Assembly: GCA_964453435.1 (NCBI GenBank)
Contig: CAYVQZ010000072.1
Span: 1-21,298 of the forward strand
Source of the DNA: CAYVQZ01 sp964453435
Lineage (GTDB): Bacteria; Abyssobacteria; SURF-5
Reading direction: 5' to 3'
Length of the DNA: 21,298 nucleotides
Position numbers and translations under genes: made by a program. This document shows, in pieces, positions 1 to 7,555 of the stretch (positions are counted from its first letter, which is position 1; the number at the start of each line of letters is the position of its first letter). The notes below the pieces were generated by a model that was given only the letters and a program-made list of their open reading frames with translations, did no database searches and was not told the origin of the DNA.

Positions 1-1
1 C

Positions 2-88
2 GACCTCGGATACCGCCCCCTCGTCACGTTCTCCGAAGGCCTCACACGCACGGTCGAGTCCGAAACAAGAAAACCTCCCAACCACTGA
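2..88 (+). CDS. C-terminal end of a probable NAD-dependent epimerase/dehydratase (partial)
   Basis: The frame opening at base 2 runs through 28 codons to a TGA at 86-88 and reads DLGYRPLVTFSEGLTRTVES before a short tail. The pattern 'LGY.P.v.f.eGL.rTVe' is the usual C-terminal helix of extended short-chain dehydrogenases such as UDP-sugar 4-epimerases, where it follows the substrate-binding domain. Only this tail is inside the window, so the Rossmann fold and the catalytic Tyr-Lys pair cannot be checked and the substrate is unknown. The gene enters from the left edge. No clear terminator follows it before the BON-domain gene. Confidence 0.6.
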   Translation, partial: DLGYRPLVTFSEGLTRTVESETRKPPNH

Positions 89-242
89 GCACACACTGCA
101 TCGCAGACTTTTCTCAAGATTCCTTCCTCATCATTGATTGGTGAGTCCCCTTTCATCAAGGCGCGAAGTGGAACATACTTATGTAAAGAAGTTCGGCAAC
201 GCTGTAAGCGAAATGCCGATCCTAAGGAAGGAGGGTTTGCCA

Positions 243-839
243 ATGGTACCCTTTCAAAAATATATTGTCAGCGTGCAAGCAACAGCGGTTGCAGCGGTCC
301 TGTTGTTGGCGCTTCCGGCAACTGCCTTCGCGCTGGAATGCAAGATGGATGAAAACCGTACGTTCGGAGCCGCGCTCTCGGACGAATGGATTTCGACGCG
401 AATCGAGAGCGCCTATCTCTTCGACCCGAAACTCAACACGTTTGATGTCGACGTGAAGGTGCACAACGGTGTCGCCCATGTTATCGGGTATGTTCCGAAC
501 GAGATGGAGCGCGACCTCGCCCTGAAAATCGCCGAGAATGCGCGAGGTGTCAAAGGTGTGGTCGACAGGCTGGTCATTGACCCGCATTACAAGGACATTC
601 AACAAAGAGAAACGCTCACCGAAGGGGCAACCGATTACGTTATGTCCCGACGGGTGAAGATGGCTCTTGTGAGGAGTCCCAGGGTGGCCGGCACGCAGGT
701 GGGCGTTGACGCCTACAACGGAGTCGTCACTCTCAGGGGTTCCGTGAACAGCCTCGAAGAGAAAATGGTGGCCGAGGAGATTGCGCGGGGCATCTCCGAG
801 GTAAAGGAGGTAAAGAACGAGATTATCGTTGTTTGTTAG
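243..839 (+). CDS. Exported protein with two BON domains (OsmY-like)
   Basis: I choose the ATG at 243 because AGGAAGGAGGG at 225-234 lies 8 nt upstream and the protein then begins with a normal signal peptide. An upstream in-frame start at 138 would add 35 residues that look non-coding. The product is 198 aa. Residues 1-30 have a short basic start, a hydrophobic core and ATAFA before the predicted signal peptidase I cut. Two BON repeats follow, roughly residues 47-114 and 131-198, each with a conserved central glycine (HNGVAHVIGYV and YNGVVTLRGSV). BON domains are thought to bind phospholipid or other hydrophobic ligands. Periplasmic two-BON proteins such as OsmY and DolP act in envelope maintenance and osmotic stress. 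An envelope role is inferred; the ligand is unknown. The gene is monocistronic and ends at a strong terminator shared with the opposing gene. Confidence 0.88.
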   Translation: MVPFQKYIVSVQATAVAAVLLLALPATAFALECKMDENRTFGAALSDEWISTRIESAYLFDPKLNTFDVDVKVHNGVAHVIGYVPNEMERDLALKIAENARGVKGVVDRLVIDPHYKDIQQRETLTEGATDYVMSRRVKMALVRSPRVAGTQVGVDAYNGVVTLRGSVNSLEEKMVAEEIARGISEVKEVKNEIIVVC

Positions 840-860
840 GGTGTGGTGTCAAAACAAAGC

Positions 861-900
861 ACGAGCGCGCGGACCGAATCATCTGCCACGCGCTCGTTTT
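861..900. terminator. Bidirectional intrinsic terminator between convergent genes
   Basis: ACGAGCGCG at 861-869 pairs perfectly with CGCGCTCGT at 889-897 around a 19-nt loop. TTTT follows on the plus strand, and the minus strand reads GCTTTGTTTTG after the stem. It sits 21 nt past the BON gene stop and 4 nt past the stop of the opposing GMC gene, so it can serve both. Confidence 0.8.
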
Positions 901-2250
901 CTATGAAATCTTCGCCTTTTGTTTGGAAGGGGCCTTCTTATTCAGCAGGTGTTGCGAAAGCCGCTTCCCAAGACTGATGATGGTAAGCACGGTCGGCCGG
1001 TCAAGGGCCTCCGGGAACGTGCTGGCGTCGCATACATACAGGTTCTCGACTTCCGTGCGGAGATTTGTGTCGAGCATCTCGCCGATGCGCACCGTCCCGC
1101 TCGGATGGGTTCCCCGGAGCGGTGTCACGAAAATCGAGTCCGAGTCGCATCCGGCCTTCATGAGAATTTTTCTGCACACGATTGAAGCGTGGTTCAAACG
1201 CTCCTGATCGCGTTCGGTCATCGGTTTACTTATCTTGCCCTCCATCGTGATTCCGCCGGCGATCTCGTCTTTCACCTTAATCATCAGGCCAAGCGTTTTT
1301 CGATAGTGCACCGCCGTAAACGGGTATTTCGGCCCCTTCAGCGTCATAATCATGGGGTAGAGCATCCAGGGGTCGATCAGTGTGCTCAGCATGTAGCCGT
1401 TATCGTCGTCGCACCACGAGACGCTCATCGGAGGGTCACAATAGTTGCCGGTTGTTTTGGCTACGCCGTACACCATGACGGTCGGGTCCATCGTAAGCCC
1501 CTTCCCCGCCTCGAACAGGCCCGAGTGCTGGAGAATGATTGGTGTGCCGATGCCTCCGGCGGAGACGACAACCGTGTCGGCGTATATTTCGAATGGGTCC
1601 TTCCCCTTGAGCTTTCCGCGCACTCCTATCGCCTGCCCATGGTCGATTATGACATCGGTAACCTTTGCCTGGGTTACCAGTTCGCAGCCCGCCGCAACGG
1701 CGTCATCCACATATTCGCTTGCCGTCCACTTGGCGCCGCAGCGGCATCCGAGCATGCACTTGGCGCCACAGTCGAACTGGGTTCGCGAGGGGTCCATGAA
1801 TTTCGGCTGCGGCTCGAACTCATACCCGCTCTCGTTGGCCGCCTCCATCATCCGTTTCGACGCCGCGCCGATGAGATGGTCGGGCAGGGGTCCGACTTTC
1901 AATTCCTCGATGGTCTGGTTGACCTCGCTGTCGATATCGACTCCGTATTTGTCTTTGAGCCATTCCGGCGGTTTCGATGCGCATCCGCAATAGAGGTTGG
2001 TCGCTCCGCCGACCAAGAGCGGGCGAATGATGTTCAGGCCCTCCTTGGTCATCAGCAAGCCCATCTTGTCGCAATACAGCAGGCAACCCATGTGTGTTCC
2101 GTAATAGAACTTGCTGCGTTCGTCCTTGCCGTATTCGAGCAACGTAACCTTCTTGCCCGCCCGCGAGAGCTCGCGCGCAACGGTCGCCCCGCCGGGCCCG
2201 GAACCCACGACAACGATGTCGGCCTCTTTTTTCCTGAATGTGGTAGTCAC
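901..2250 (-). CDS. GMC-family FAD-dependent oxidoreductase with a cysteine cluster
   Basis: The start is the GTG at 2248-2250, preceded on the minus strand by AGGAGG with a 5-nt spacer. This gives 449 aa. The longer reading frame to 2406 adds 52 residues with no homologous character. Residues 12-21 (IVVVGSGPGG) form the FAD-binding Rossmann loop and E(Y)G follows the second strand. A cysteine group at C161, C165, C169 and C171 (CGAKCMLGCRCGAKW) resembles the Cys-rich insert of a bacterial subgroup of GMC enzymes. The C-terminal substrate domain has GTHPSGTVRIG with the catalytic histidine at about H382. The usual second catalytic Asn/His before P..TI seems replaced: the protein reads LDRPTVLTI with R418. 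GMC enzymes oxidise alcohols, sugars or sterols with FAD; the substrate here is unknown. It lies 263 bp downstream of the MOT1 permease and has its own likely promoter. Confidence 0.87.
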   Translation of the reverse strand: MTTTFRKKEADIVVVGSGPGGATVARELSRAGKKVTLLEYGKDERSKFYYGTHMGCLLYCDKMGLLMTKEGLNIIRPLLVGGATNLYCGCASKPPEWLKDKYGVDIDSEVNQTIEELKVGPLPDHLIGAASKRMMEAANESGYEFEPQPKFMDPSRTQFDCGAKCMLGCRCGAKWTASEYVDDAVAAGCELVTQAKVTDVIIDHGQAIGVRGKLKGKDPFEIYADTVVVSAGGIGTPIILQHSGLFEAGKGLTMDPTVMVYGVAKTTGNYCDPPMSVSWCDDDNGYMLSTLIDPWMLYPMIMTLKGPKYPFTAVHYRKTLGLMIKVKDEIAGGITMEGKISKPMTERDQERLNHASIVCRKILMKAGCDSDSIFVTPLRGTHPSGTVRIGEMLDTNLRTEVENLYVCDASTFPEALDRPTVLTIISLGKRLSQHLLNKKAPSKQKAKIS

Positions 2251-2311
2251 GACTGCCTCCTGGTTATGGCATATTGAGGAACACGGTCCGCAGCTTTCCC
2301 TCCTCCAGCCA

Positions 2312-2341
2312 ATTCTAACGCAACGCAGAACGGAAATGCAA
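2312..2341 (-). promoter_or_regulatory. Candidate sigma70 promoter of the GMC oxidoreductase
   Basis: Read on the minus strand: TTGCAT at 2341-2336, an 18-bp spacer, and TAGAAT at 2317-2312 (5 of 6 to consensus). Transcription would start near 2305, giving a leader of about 55 nt. The -35 is weak. Confidence 0.4.
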
Positions 2342-2513
2342 GACACGCGCGATTTGGATACCGCGGCGACACCAAAGATATCCTGCAGGAAGAACTTCAG
2401 ATTCATGTAATAATCGAATGTGGCGCTCTCAAATTCGACCGACAGGTCGATATCGCTTCCCGAGGCTGCGAGCGGTTATTCGGGAATCGGGTTCGGGCTT
2501 TCGAAGGACCGGG

Positions 2514-3662
2514 CTATTCGGTTTCGGCATGGTCGGGTTCGGACGGTTTCGGGGGAGCGGCGCTGTCACCGGAACGGAAGAGGAGGTAATGAACGGCCAT
2601 GCCGATGAGGAAGCCGACCGCCATGTTGGCGACGAGCGCGCCTGCGACCGTTGCCCCGAGCGGCGCAAGCTCCTTGTTCGCCTTCAGGTCACGCGCAAAC
2701 TTGACCAGTTCGAGTCCCACCAGGAACATCATCGCGCCAATGATTGCCTTCGGGAACGCCGCGAAGATGGTTGCGATGCTCGCCGCCAGGAACAATCCCA
2801 TCGCGAGCTCGATGACCCCCTCGATTATGTTCGTGCCGCCGGTGCGCGCGCCGAAGTAGTATTGTCCGGCGAGTCCGCCGGCGCCGTGACACATCGGCAT
2901 GCCTCCGAAAAACGGAACCACGAGGTTCATCAGCCCGTGATTGAGCGAGAGCCGTCGCTCGGTGACGCGGCGGTCGGGCCAGTAGTGTGTGATGAGCGCT
3001 GCGGTCGCGATTATTGCGTTGGTCGCGGTCAGCGGAATCTGCGCGAAGCCGGCCTTGACGAGCGATTGCCATACCTCGATGGGGCGGAAGCCCGTGAGGG
3101 GAGGAAGCGTGAACTGCGGCGGGGCGACGGTCTGAAGCTGGCCCTTTACGGCCATGATGGCAAGGCCGAGGGCCACCAGCACAATAGCGGCCGGCGCATA
3201 TTTGCTCGTGCGGAACAGGACCACGATAATTACCGCGGCGACACCGAGGAGCCACCACGTCGAGAGCAGTTTCAGACCCTCGATAGCGAGCATCACCCCC
3301 AGCGCGCTCTGTATGCCGCGAACCACGGTCTTCGGCGTCACCCTGGCTATCCAGTCCATGATTCCGCCAAACGCGAACAGGGTCCAGACGATGCCCATCG
3401 CCAGGCCCGACGCATAGATGAGCGAAGGATTCCACTGCTGGGCGATCGCCACGACGGCGAGCACTTTCATCGGTTCGATCGGCATGGGCAGCCGGTAGAC
3501 GAGGCCGCTCACGATATTGGCGAGGCCCATCATCACAAGGAGGCCGGTCGGGTTCATTCCGCACAGGGCGATGTAGCCGATTGCGAGGGGGAACAGCGTG
3601 CCGAAATCGCCCATCGAGCCGGCCAGTTCGCGAAGGTTGAATTCGAATGATTTTATGCGCAT
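2514..3662 (-). CDS. MOT1-family molybdate/sulfate permease
   Basis: The product is a 382-aa polytopic membrane protein with around ten hydrophobic segments. MOT1-family signatures are visible: ELAGSMGDFGT at residues 12-22, PMPIEPMK at 59-66, QIPLTATNAII in the middle, and MPMCHGAGGLAGQYYFGAR starting near residue 256. MOT1 proteins are SulP-related carriers that move molybdate, and in bacteria possibly sulfate, across the inner membrane. The start at 3662 is chosen because the family begins just before 'LRELAG'. The frame stays open upstream to 3950, but that part is Arg/Pro-rich and runs into the inverted repeat. No convincing Shine-Dalgarno is seen before 3662. The C-terminal tail after the last helix is short and Pro/Glu-rich. 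No modABC or molybdenum-cofactor gene is present nearby, so the substrate is inferred from the family alone. Confidence 0.85.
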   Translation of the reverse strand: MRIKSFEFNLRELAGSMGDFGTLFPLAIGYIALCGMNPTGLLVMMGLANIVSGLVYRLPMPIEPMKVLAVVAIAQQWNPSLIYASGLAMGIVWTLFAFGGIMDWIARVTPKTVVRGIQSALGVMLAIEGLKLLSTWWLLGVAAVIIVVLFRTSKYAPAAIVLVALGLAIMAVKGQLQTVAPPQFTLPPLTGFRPIEVWQSLVKAGFAQIPLTATNAIIATAALITHYWPDRRVTERRLSLNHGLMNLVVPFFGGMPMCHGAGGLAGQYYFGARTGGTNIIEGVIELAMGLFLAASIATIFAAFPKAIIGAMMFLVGLELVKFARDLKANKELAPLGATVAGALVANMAVGFLIGMAVHYLLFRSGDSAAPPKPSEPDHAETE

Positions 3663-3780
3663 GGTGTTTTTTGTCAGAGTGTCGCTCTCGGGCCGGTCCG
3701 CGCCGTGTCTGTCCAAAAGGGTGACAGCGGGGCGGACCGCGGAATTGGGTTGCGGTTTTCTTGCACGCGCTTCAAAGTTA

Positions 3781-3810
3781 ATCATAGCACATGAAATGGC
3801 CGGGAAACAA
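3781..3810 (-). promoter_or_regulatory. Candidate extended -10 promoter of the MOT1 permease
   Basis: On the minus strand TTGTTT (3810-3805) is followed by an 18-bp spacer and TGCTATGAT, an extended -10 with hexamer TATGAT at 3786-3781. Transcription would start near 3774, leaving a GC-rich leader of about 110 nt before the ATG at 3662. The leader shows no riboswitch that I recognise. Confidence 0.45.
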
Positions 3811-3943
3811 GCTTCCCCACGTCGCGTTTCTGCGGCCTGCAGGGGATGGTCGTTGTTGCTTTCAGGATATTCATCCTGAATCTGAAGAACGATTTTGCCA
3901 TTGTGAACAGCGGCATTGAGGCGGGCCGCCACCGGTTCGACCA

Positions 3944-4006
3944 GGGTCAATCATGACAGCGAAAACCGGCATGCCTCCGCAGCGTTTTCGCTGTCATGAT
4001 TGACCC
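3944..4006. repeat. 23-bp perfect inverted repeat (long hairpin)
   Basis: GGGTCAATCATGACAGCGAA... at 3944-3966 is the exact reverse complement of 3984-4006, with a 17-nt centre that itself contains GGCATGCC. It lies in the divergent gap between the MOT1 promoter and the HU promoter, and its right arm ends 15 bp before the HU -35 box. No U-tract follows either arm and no gene converges here, so an ordinary terminator is unlikely. No flanking target-site duplication is visible. It may be an operator-like element or the paired ends of a lost insertion sequence. Confidence 0.9.
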
Positions 4007-4021
4007 CCTTGAAATTTCCAG

Positions 4022-4051
4022 TTGACAGTATGGCTCGCAATTGCGTATAAT
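4022..4051 (+). promoter_or_regulatory. Consensus sigma70 promoter of the HU gene
   Basis: TTGACA at 4022-4027 and TATAAT at 4046-4051 match the consensus exactly with an 18-bp spacer. The start would be near 4058, giving a leader of about 55 nt that ends in GGAGG before the HU start codon. This suggests strong constitutive expression, as expected for a nucleoid protein. Confidence 0.87.
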
Positions 4052-4112
4052 TTGCTAAATTCCACTGATGGTTCCGGGCGTTTAGTGTGGTTATCCAAAC
4101 GGAGGAAAAACC

Positions 4113-4400
4113 ATGGCAAAAGCGATGACGAAAGCTCAGTTGGTTGATCGCCTGGCGAAGAAAAACGATGTCGCAAAGAAAGAGGTTTCGGCAATACTCG
4201 ATCAATTGGCCGAGATCGCGTACAAGGAAGCCAAGAACGGCTTCACGATTCCCGGAATCGGAAAGCTCGTAGTGGTGAATCGGAAAGCCCGCATGGGTCG
4301 CAACCCTGCGACGGGCGAACCGATTAAAATCCCCGCCAAGAGGGCGCTCAAGTTCAGAGTGGCCAAAGCGGCGAAAGACGCCGTGCTCGGCAAGAAGTAA
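4113..4400 (+). CDS. HU/IHF-family histone-like DNA-binding protein
   Basis: The 95-aa product has the full HU layout. Helices span about residues 5-40 (MTKAQLVDRLAKK...). The turn GFTIPGIGKL at 43-52 is followed by the DNA-grasping beta arm with the GRNPATG motif at 62-68, whose P65 is the intercalating proline, and then the C-terminal helix (KAAKDAVLGKK). HU dimers bend and compact DNA without strong sequence preference. Length and basic composition fit the family. The start is supported by GGAGG at 4101-4105 and by the consensus promoter upstream. The gene is monocistronic, flanked by the long inverted repeat upstream and a 555-bp non-coding gap downstream. Whether it forms a homodimer or pairs with another HU subunit cannot be told here. 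Confidence 0.95.
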   Translation: MAKAMTKAQLVDRLAKKNDVAKKEVSAILDQLAEIAYKEAKNGFTIPGIGKLVVVNRKARMGRNPATGEPIKIPAKRALKFRVAKAAKDAVLGKK

Positions 4401-4955
4401 TTTCGCGTCCGGTAGCCGACCGCATTGTTTGGCGAAGGGGTCCCGCATTATCGCTCCTTCGTCACGACCGGGGGGAAGTGTCACTTTCGAGGGATCAGTT
4501 TTCCCGCCTTTTCGCAGGGGGTCAGAAACGAGCAAGAAGGGACGGGTGTCTTATCGCCTCTCCATTTTCCCCCCGATGACCCCTTCAATGCGCCAATCCC
4601 TTTTTGCGCTTCCATTTCGAATGTGTCCCACAGTTTGCGCAGCGGGTCGCAGCCCACGTCTGTTCCGCAGAAACGGAATAACGCCGAGCACGCCTTTCGA
4701 CCCGCACATCCGCGTTTGCGGAATTGCCGTGTCTCAAACTCACGAATGAGTCGCTTCGTCGCTTTGCGGCTTACCGTGAGCTTTCCCTCGCTTCTTTTCT
4801 CTGAACCGCAGGATGCGCGAAAGGAGACTCCGGGCCTCGCTAACGAAAAACTTACAGAAAACTAAAAAAATGGTAACGATTCTGAGATATTGTAGGGAAT
4901 GTGGAGTTTCGATTATAATTGTTCAGAATATGTTTTCAGCGCTGGGAGGGAATCC
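4401..4955 (+). other. 555-bp intergenic region, no supportable gene
   Basis: Open frames here have neither a good ribosome-binding site nor protein-like composition. I see pyrimidine-rich stretches, one copy of the GTGTCCCAC motif at 4623-4631 and a weak CGAAGG/CCTTCG hairpin at about 4434-4463. The right end carries the phoB promoter. No RNA gene was recognised. Confidence 0.5.
4890..4919 (+). promoter_or_regulatory. Candidate promoter of phoB-phoR
   Basis: A perfect TATAAT at 4914-4919 is preceded by an 18-bp spacer and a weak TTGTAG at 4890-4895. The start would be near 4926, 30 nt before the start codon. A weak -35 next to a perfect -10 is typical of activator-assisted promoters, but I find no match to the E. 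coli PHO box. Confidence 0.45.
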
Positions 4956-5642
4956 ATGGCTGGAGAAAACATCCTTGTTGTCGAGGACGACGGGGACATC
5001 CTGGAACTGGTCCGATACAATCTCGCGAAAGAAGGCTACAAAATATCCGGCGTCACTTCGGGCGAAGACGCGTTGAGACTTGTAAGGGGCAAGACTCCCG
5101 ACCTGGTCATCCTGGACCTCATGCTTCCCGGCGTTGACGGTCTCGAGGTCTGCAAGCTTATCAAGAATGCTCCGAAAACACGAAACATCCCCATTGTGAT
5201 GCTGACTGCAAAGGGAGAAGAGGCCGATGTCGTCACCGGCCTGGAGCTCGGGGCGGACGACTACATCACGAAGCCGTTCAGTCCCAGGGTCTTGATTGCC
5301 CGCGTCCGCGCCGTTCTCCGCAGGAAAACGCGCGAGCCGAAGGATGAAGATTCGACCGTCCAAATACGCGACCTCGTCATTCATCCCGGGCGTCGCGAAG
5401 TTTTGCTCAGGGACAAACCGGTCGAACTGACGTTCACCGAGTTCGGAATTCTCCACTTCCTCGCCCGGCGGCCCGGGTGGGTGTTCACGCGCGACCAGAT
5501 TGTCGATGCGGTGCGCGGCGAGGACTATCCGGTGACGGGCCGTTCCGTCGATGTTCACATCGTCGGCCTGCGAAAAAAACTTGGCTCCGCCGAAAAATAC
5601 ATCGAGACCGTTCGGGGAATCGGCTATCGTTTCAAGGAATAG
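4956..5642 (+). CDS. phoB: PhoB/OmpR-family response regulator
   Basis: The 228-aa product has a receiver domain (residues about 4-120) and a winged-helix DNA-binding domain (about 135-228). Receiver landmarks are the acidic pair D11/D12, the phospho-acceptor D54 in LVILDLMLPG, T84 in MLTAK and K106 in YITKPF. The output domain has ELTFTEFGILHFL, the recognition-helix region SVDVHIVGLRKKL and the closing IETVRGIGYRF. The start at 4956 follows GGGAGGG at 4944-4950 with a 5-nt spacer; the 19 residues further upstream belong to the leader. It is cotranscribed with the kinase 3 bp downstream. The pairing and the PAS-containing kinase fit PhoB-PhoR (phosphate limitation). No pst, phoU or phosphatase gene is adjacent, so the phosphate assignment is by family resemblance only. 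Confidence 0.85.
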   Translation: MAGENILVVEDDGDILELVRYNLAKEGYKISGVTSGEDALRLVRGKTPDLVILDLMLPGVDGLEVCKLIKNAPKTRNIPIVMLTAKGEEADVVTGLELGADDYITKPFSPRVLIARVRAVLRRKTREPKDEDSTVQIRDLVIHPGRREVLLRDKPVELTFTEFGILHFLARRPGWVFTRDQIVDAVRGEDYPVTGRSVDVHIVGLRKKLGSAEKYIETVRGIGYRFKE

Positions 5643-5645
5643 CCC

Positions 5646-7415
5646 ATGAGCAGGAAGCGACTCCTCTGGCAATTGTATCCTTCCTATCTCCTCATCACGC
5701 TTGTCTCCCTGCTCGCTGTCACATGGTACGCGTCGAAATCGCTGCGCGGCTTTTACCTCGACCAAACCGCCGCCGACCTTGAAGCAAAGGCATATCTGGT
5801 GGAGGAACACCTCGCGCAATATTCCTCTCTCGATGCGCCACCCATTGATACCCTTGTCGATACGCTGGGCAAGAAAGCGTCGATGCGCGTGACCATAATA
5901 CTTCCTGACGGAAAAGTGGCCGGCGACTCGGCGGAAGACCCGGCCCGAATGGATAATCATGCGAACAGGCCGGAAATCCGGGAAGCGTTGAATGGTCGAA
6001 CGGGCGTCTCGACCCGATATAGCAAGACCCTCGGAAAGCACATGATGTATGTTGCGGCGCCTGTGCTGAGAGATTCCCGAATAGTCGGCGTGGTGCGAGC
6101 CTCGATTCCGCTGCAGCGCATCGACACCATCCTTTGGACGCTGTATGCGGAAATCGGATTGGGAGTCCTGATTATAGCCGTGGCGGCCGCGGCGGTGAAC
6201 CTGCTTGTCTCGCGGCGGGTCAGCAGGCCGTTGGAGGAGCTGCGGCAGGGCGCAAAACGTTTTGCCGACGGCGAGTTCTCGCGAAAATTGCCCGTGCCCG
6301 ACTCCCGAGAGCTTGCCGAACTGGCGGAGTCGTTGAACCAGATGGCGGCGCAACTCGATGAACGAATACGAACCATCGTCCGCCACCGCAATGAGCAGGA
6401 AGCGATGCTCACGAGCATGCTGGAAGGGGTGCTGGCAGTCAACACGGAAGGACGAATAATCAACATGAACCAGGCAGCGGCCCGGCTGCTCGGAATCGAC
6501 CCGGAGAATGCGAAGGAGCGCGCCATTCAGGAGGTTGTCAGGAACAGCGAGCTCCAGAAGCTTGTAAAGCGGGCTTTGGCCACACAGGAGCCGGTCGAGT
6601 GCGACATGACGCTGCAGAAAGACCAGGAACGCTTCCTGCGCGCAAGGGGCACGACGCTTCGCGACGTCAAAGGGCAATGCATAGGCGCGGTTGTTGTGCT
6701 CGGCGACGTGACCAACCTTCGACGACTCGAGAACGTCCGGCGTGACTTTGTCGCCAACGTCTCGCACGAGCTGAAGACGCCCATCACTTCTATCAAGGGT
6801 TTCGTCGAGACGCTTCTCGACGGCGCCGCGAACGACCCCGAAGACGCGAAACGCTTCCTCGAAATCATCGCGCGGCAGGCCGACAGTTTGAACTCCATTA
6901 TCGAGGACCTTCTCAGTCTCGCGAAGATTGAGCAGGAAGGCGAAAAACAAGAGATTGTCCTGAAGGAGGCGCGGATAAAGGAAATCCTGCAAACAGCGGT
7001 GCAGGTGTGCGGAGGCAAAGCGTCCGCCAAGAATATAGAGATTCACCTGTCATGCGACGACGACATTACGGCGAAAGTGAACCCGCCCCTGTTGGAACAG
7101 GCTGTCGTTAACCTGATTGACAACGCCATCAAATACAGCGACCCCGGAAGCAAAGTCGAGGTTGACACTGTTCGGAGAGATTCCGAGATTCTTATCAGCG
7201 TCCGCGACGAGGGCCCGGGAATCGCGAAGGAACATTTGCCGCGTCTGTTCGAACGGTTTTACCGGGTGGACAAGGCGCGAAGCCGAAAGATGGGCGGCAC
7301 GGGCCTCGGGCTCGCCATCGTGAAGCACATAACCCAGGCGCACGGTGGCCGCGTGACCGTCGAGAGCGCCCCGGGAAAAGGCAGCGTATTCCAAATTCAC
7401 TTGCCGCTCACGTAG
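5646..7415 (+). CDS. phoR: PhoR-like membrane sensor histidine kinase
   Basis: The 589-aa product begins with a transmembrane helix (about residues 9-29), then an extracytoplasmic sensor region of about 130 residues, and a second helix near 165-185. A HAMP segment follows (SRRVSRPLEELRQGAKRF). Next comes a PAS domain starting near residue 250 (MLTSMLEGVLAVNTEGRI). The dimerisation helix has H374 in NVSHELKTPITS. The ATPase domain has N493 (NLIDNAIKY), DEGPGIA and GGTGLGLAI. It autophosphorylates on His and passes phosphate to the preceding regulator. AAGGA inside the end of phoB supplies its ribosome-binding site, so translation is probably coupled. The sizeable sensor region differs from the very short loop of E. 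coli PhoR and resembles the PhoR/ResE type of many other bacteria. Confidence 0.85.
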   Translation: MSRKRLLWQLYPSYLLITLVSLLAVTWYASKSLRGFYLDQTAADLEAKAYLVEEHLAQYSSLDAPPIDTLVDTLGKKASMRVTIILPDGKVAGDSAEDPARMDNHANRPEIREALNGRTGVSTRYSKTLGKHMMYVAAPVLRDSRIVGVVRASIPLQRIDTILWTLYAEIGLGVLIIAVAAAAVNLLVSRRVSRPLEELRQGAKRFADGEFSRKLPVPDSRELAELAESLNQMAAQLDERIRTIVRHRNEQEAMLTSMLEGVLAVNTEGRIINMNQAAARLLGIDPENAKERAIQEVVRNSELQKLVKRALATQEPVECDMTLQKDQERFLRARGTTLRDVKGQCIGAVVVLGDVTNLRRLENVRRDFVANVSHELKTPITSIKGFVETLLDGAANDPEDAKRFLEIIARQADSLNSIIEDLLSLAKIEQEGEKQEIVLKEARIKEILQTAVQVCGGKASAKNIEIHLSCDDDITAKVNPPLLEQAVVNLIDNAIKYSDPGSKVEVDTVRRDSEILISVRDEGPGIAKEHLPRLFERFYRVDKARSRKMGGTGLGLAIVKHITQAHGGRVTVESAPGKGSVFQIHLPLT

Positions 7416-7513
7416 AGAAACAATCCCGCGCTGAACTAGCCCAATTCTAACCGTCGCCACACAAATTCCTGACAGTCGCCGTATAAAATTTCAGTGTGAG
7501 AGAGCAAACCATT

Positions 7514-7535
7514 GCCACGGCGGGCCCGCCGTGGC
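7514..7535. repeat. 22-bp perfect GC palindrome in a leader region
   Basis: GCCACGGCGGG at 7514-7524 is followed at once by its exact reverse complement, 7525-7535. It lies about 20 nt upstream of the start codon of the small Cys-rich gene and just before its AGGAAGG site. A transcript could fold it only as a hairpin with a minimal loop. It may be a protein-binding site, a translation-modulating hairpin or a dispersed repeat. Confidence 0.85.
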
Positions 7536-7555
7536 GGATAAGGAAGGTGAGAAGA

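Noticed and set aside
1189..2277. A 362-codon plus-strand open frame opposite the GMC oxidoreductase.
   Set aside because: Antisense shadow of a well-supported gene.
2418..3650. A 410-codon plus-strand open frame opposite the MOT1 permease.
   Set aside because: Antisense shadow, extremely rich in Arg, His and Glu, without a ribosome-binding site or motif.
3951..4535. A 194-codon minus-strand frame covering the HU gene.
   Set aside because: Shadow of HU that also runs through the inverted repeat and the HU promoter.
4429..4749. A 106-codon plus-strand frame after the HU gene.
   Set aside because: No ribosome-binding site, overlaps other equally open frames, and composition looks non-coding.
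4923..7046. A 707-codon minus-strand open frame opposite phoB-phoR.
   Set aside because: Antisense shadow of two clear genes in GC-rich DNA; composition is Arg/His-rich and no family motif is present.
7469..7487. CTGACA and TATAAA upstream of the 43-aa gene as a promoter.
   Set aside because: The spacer is only 7 bp, far too short for a sigma70 promoter.
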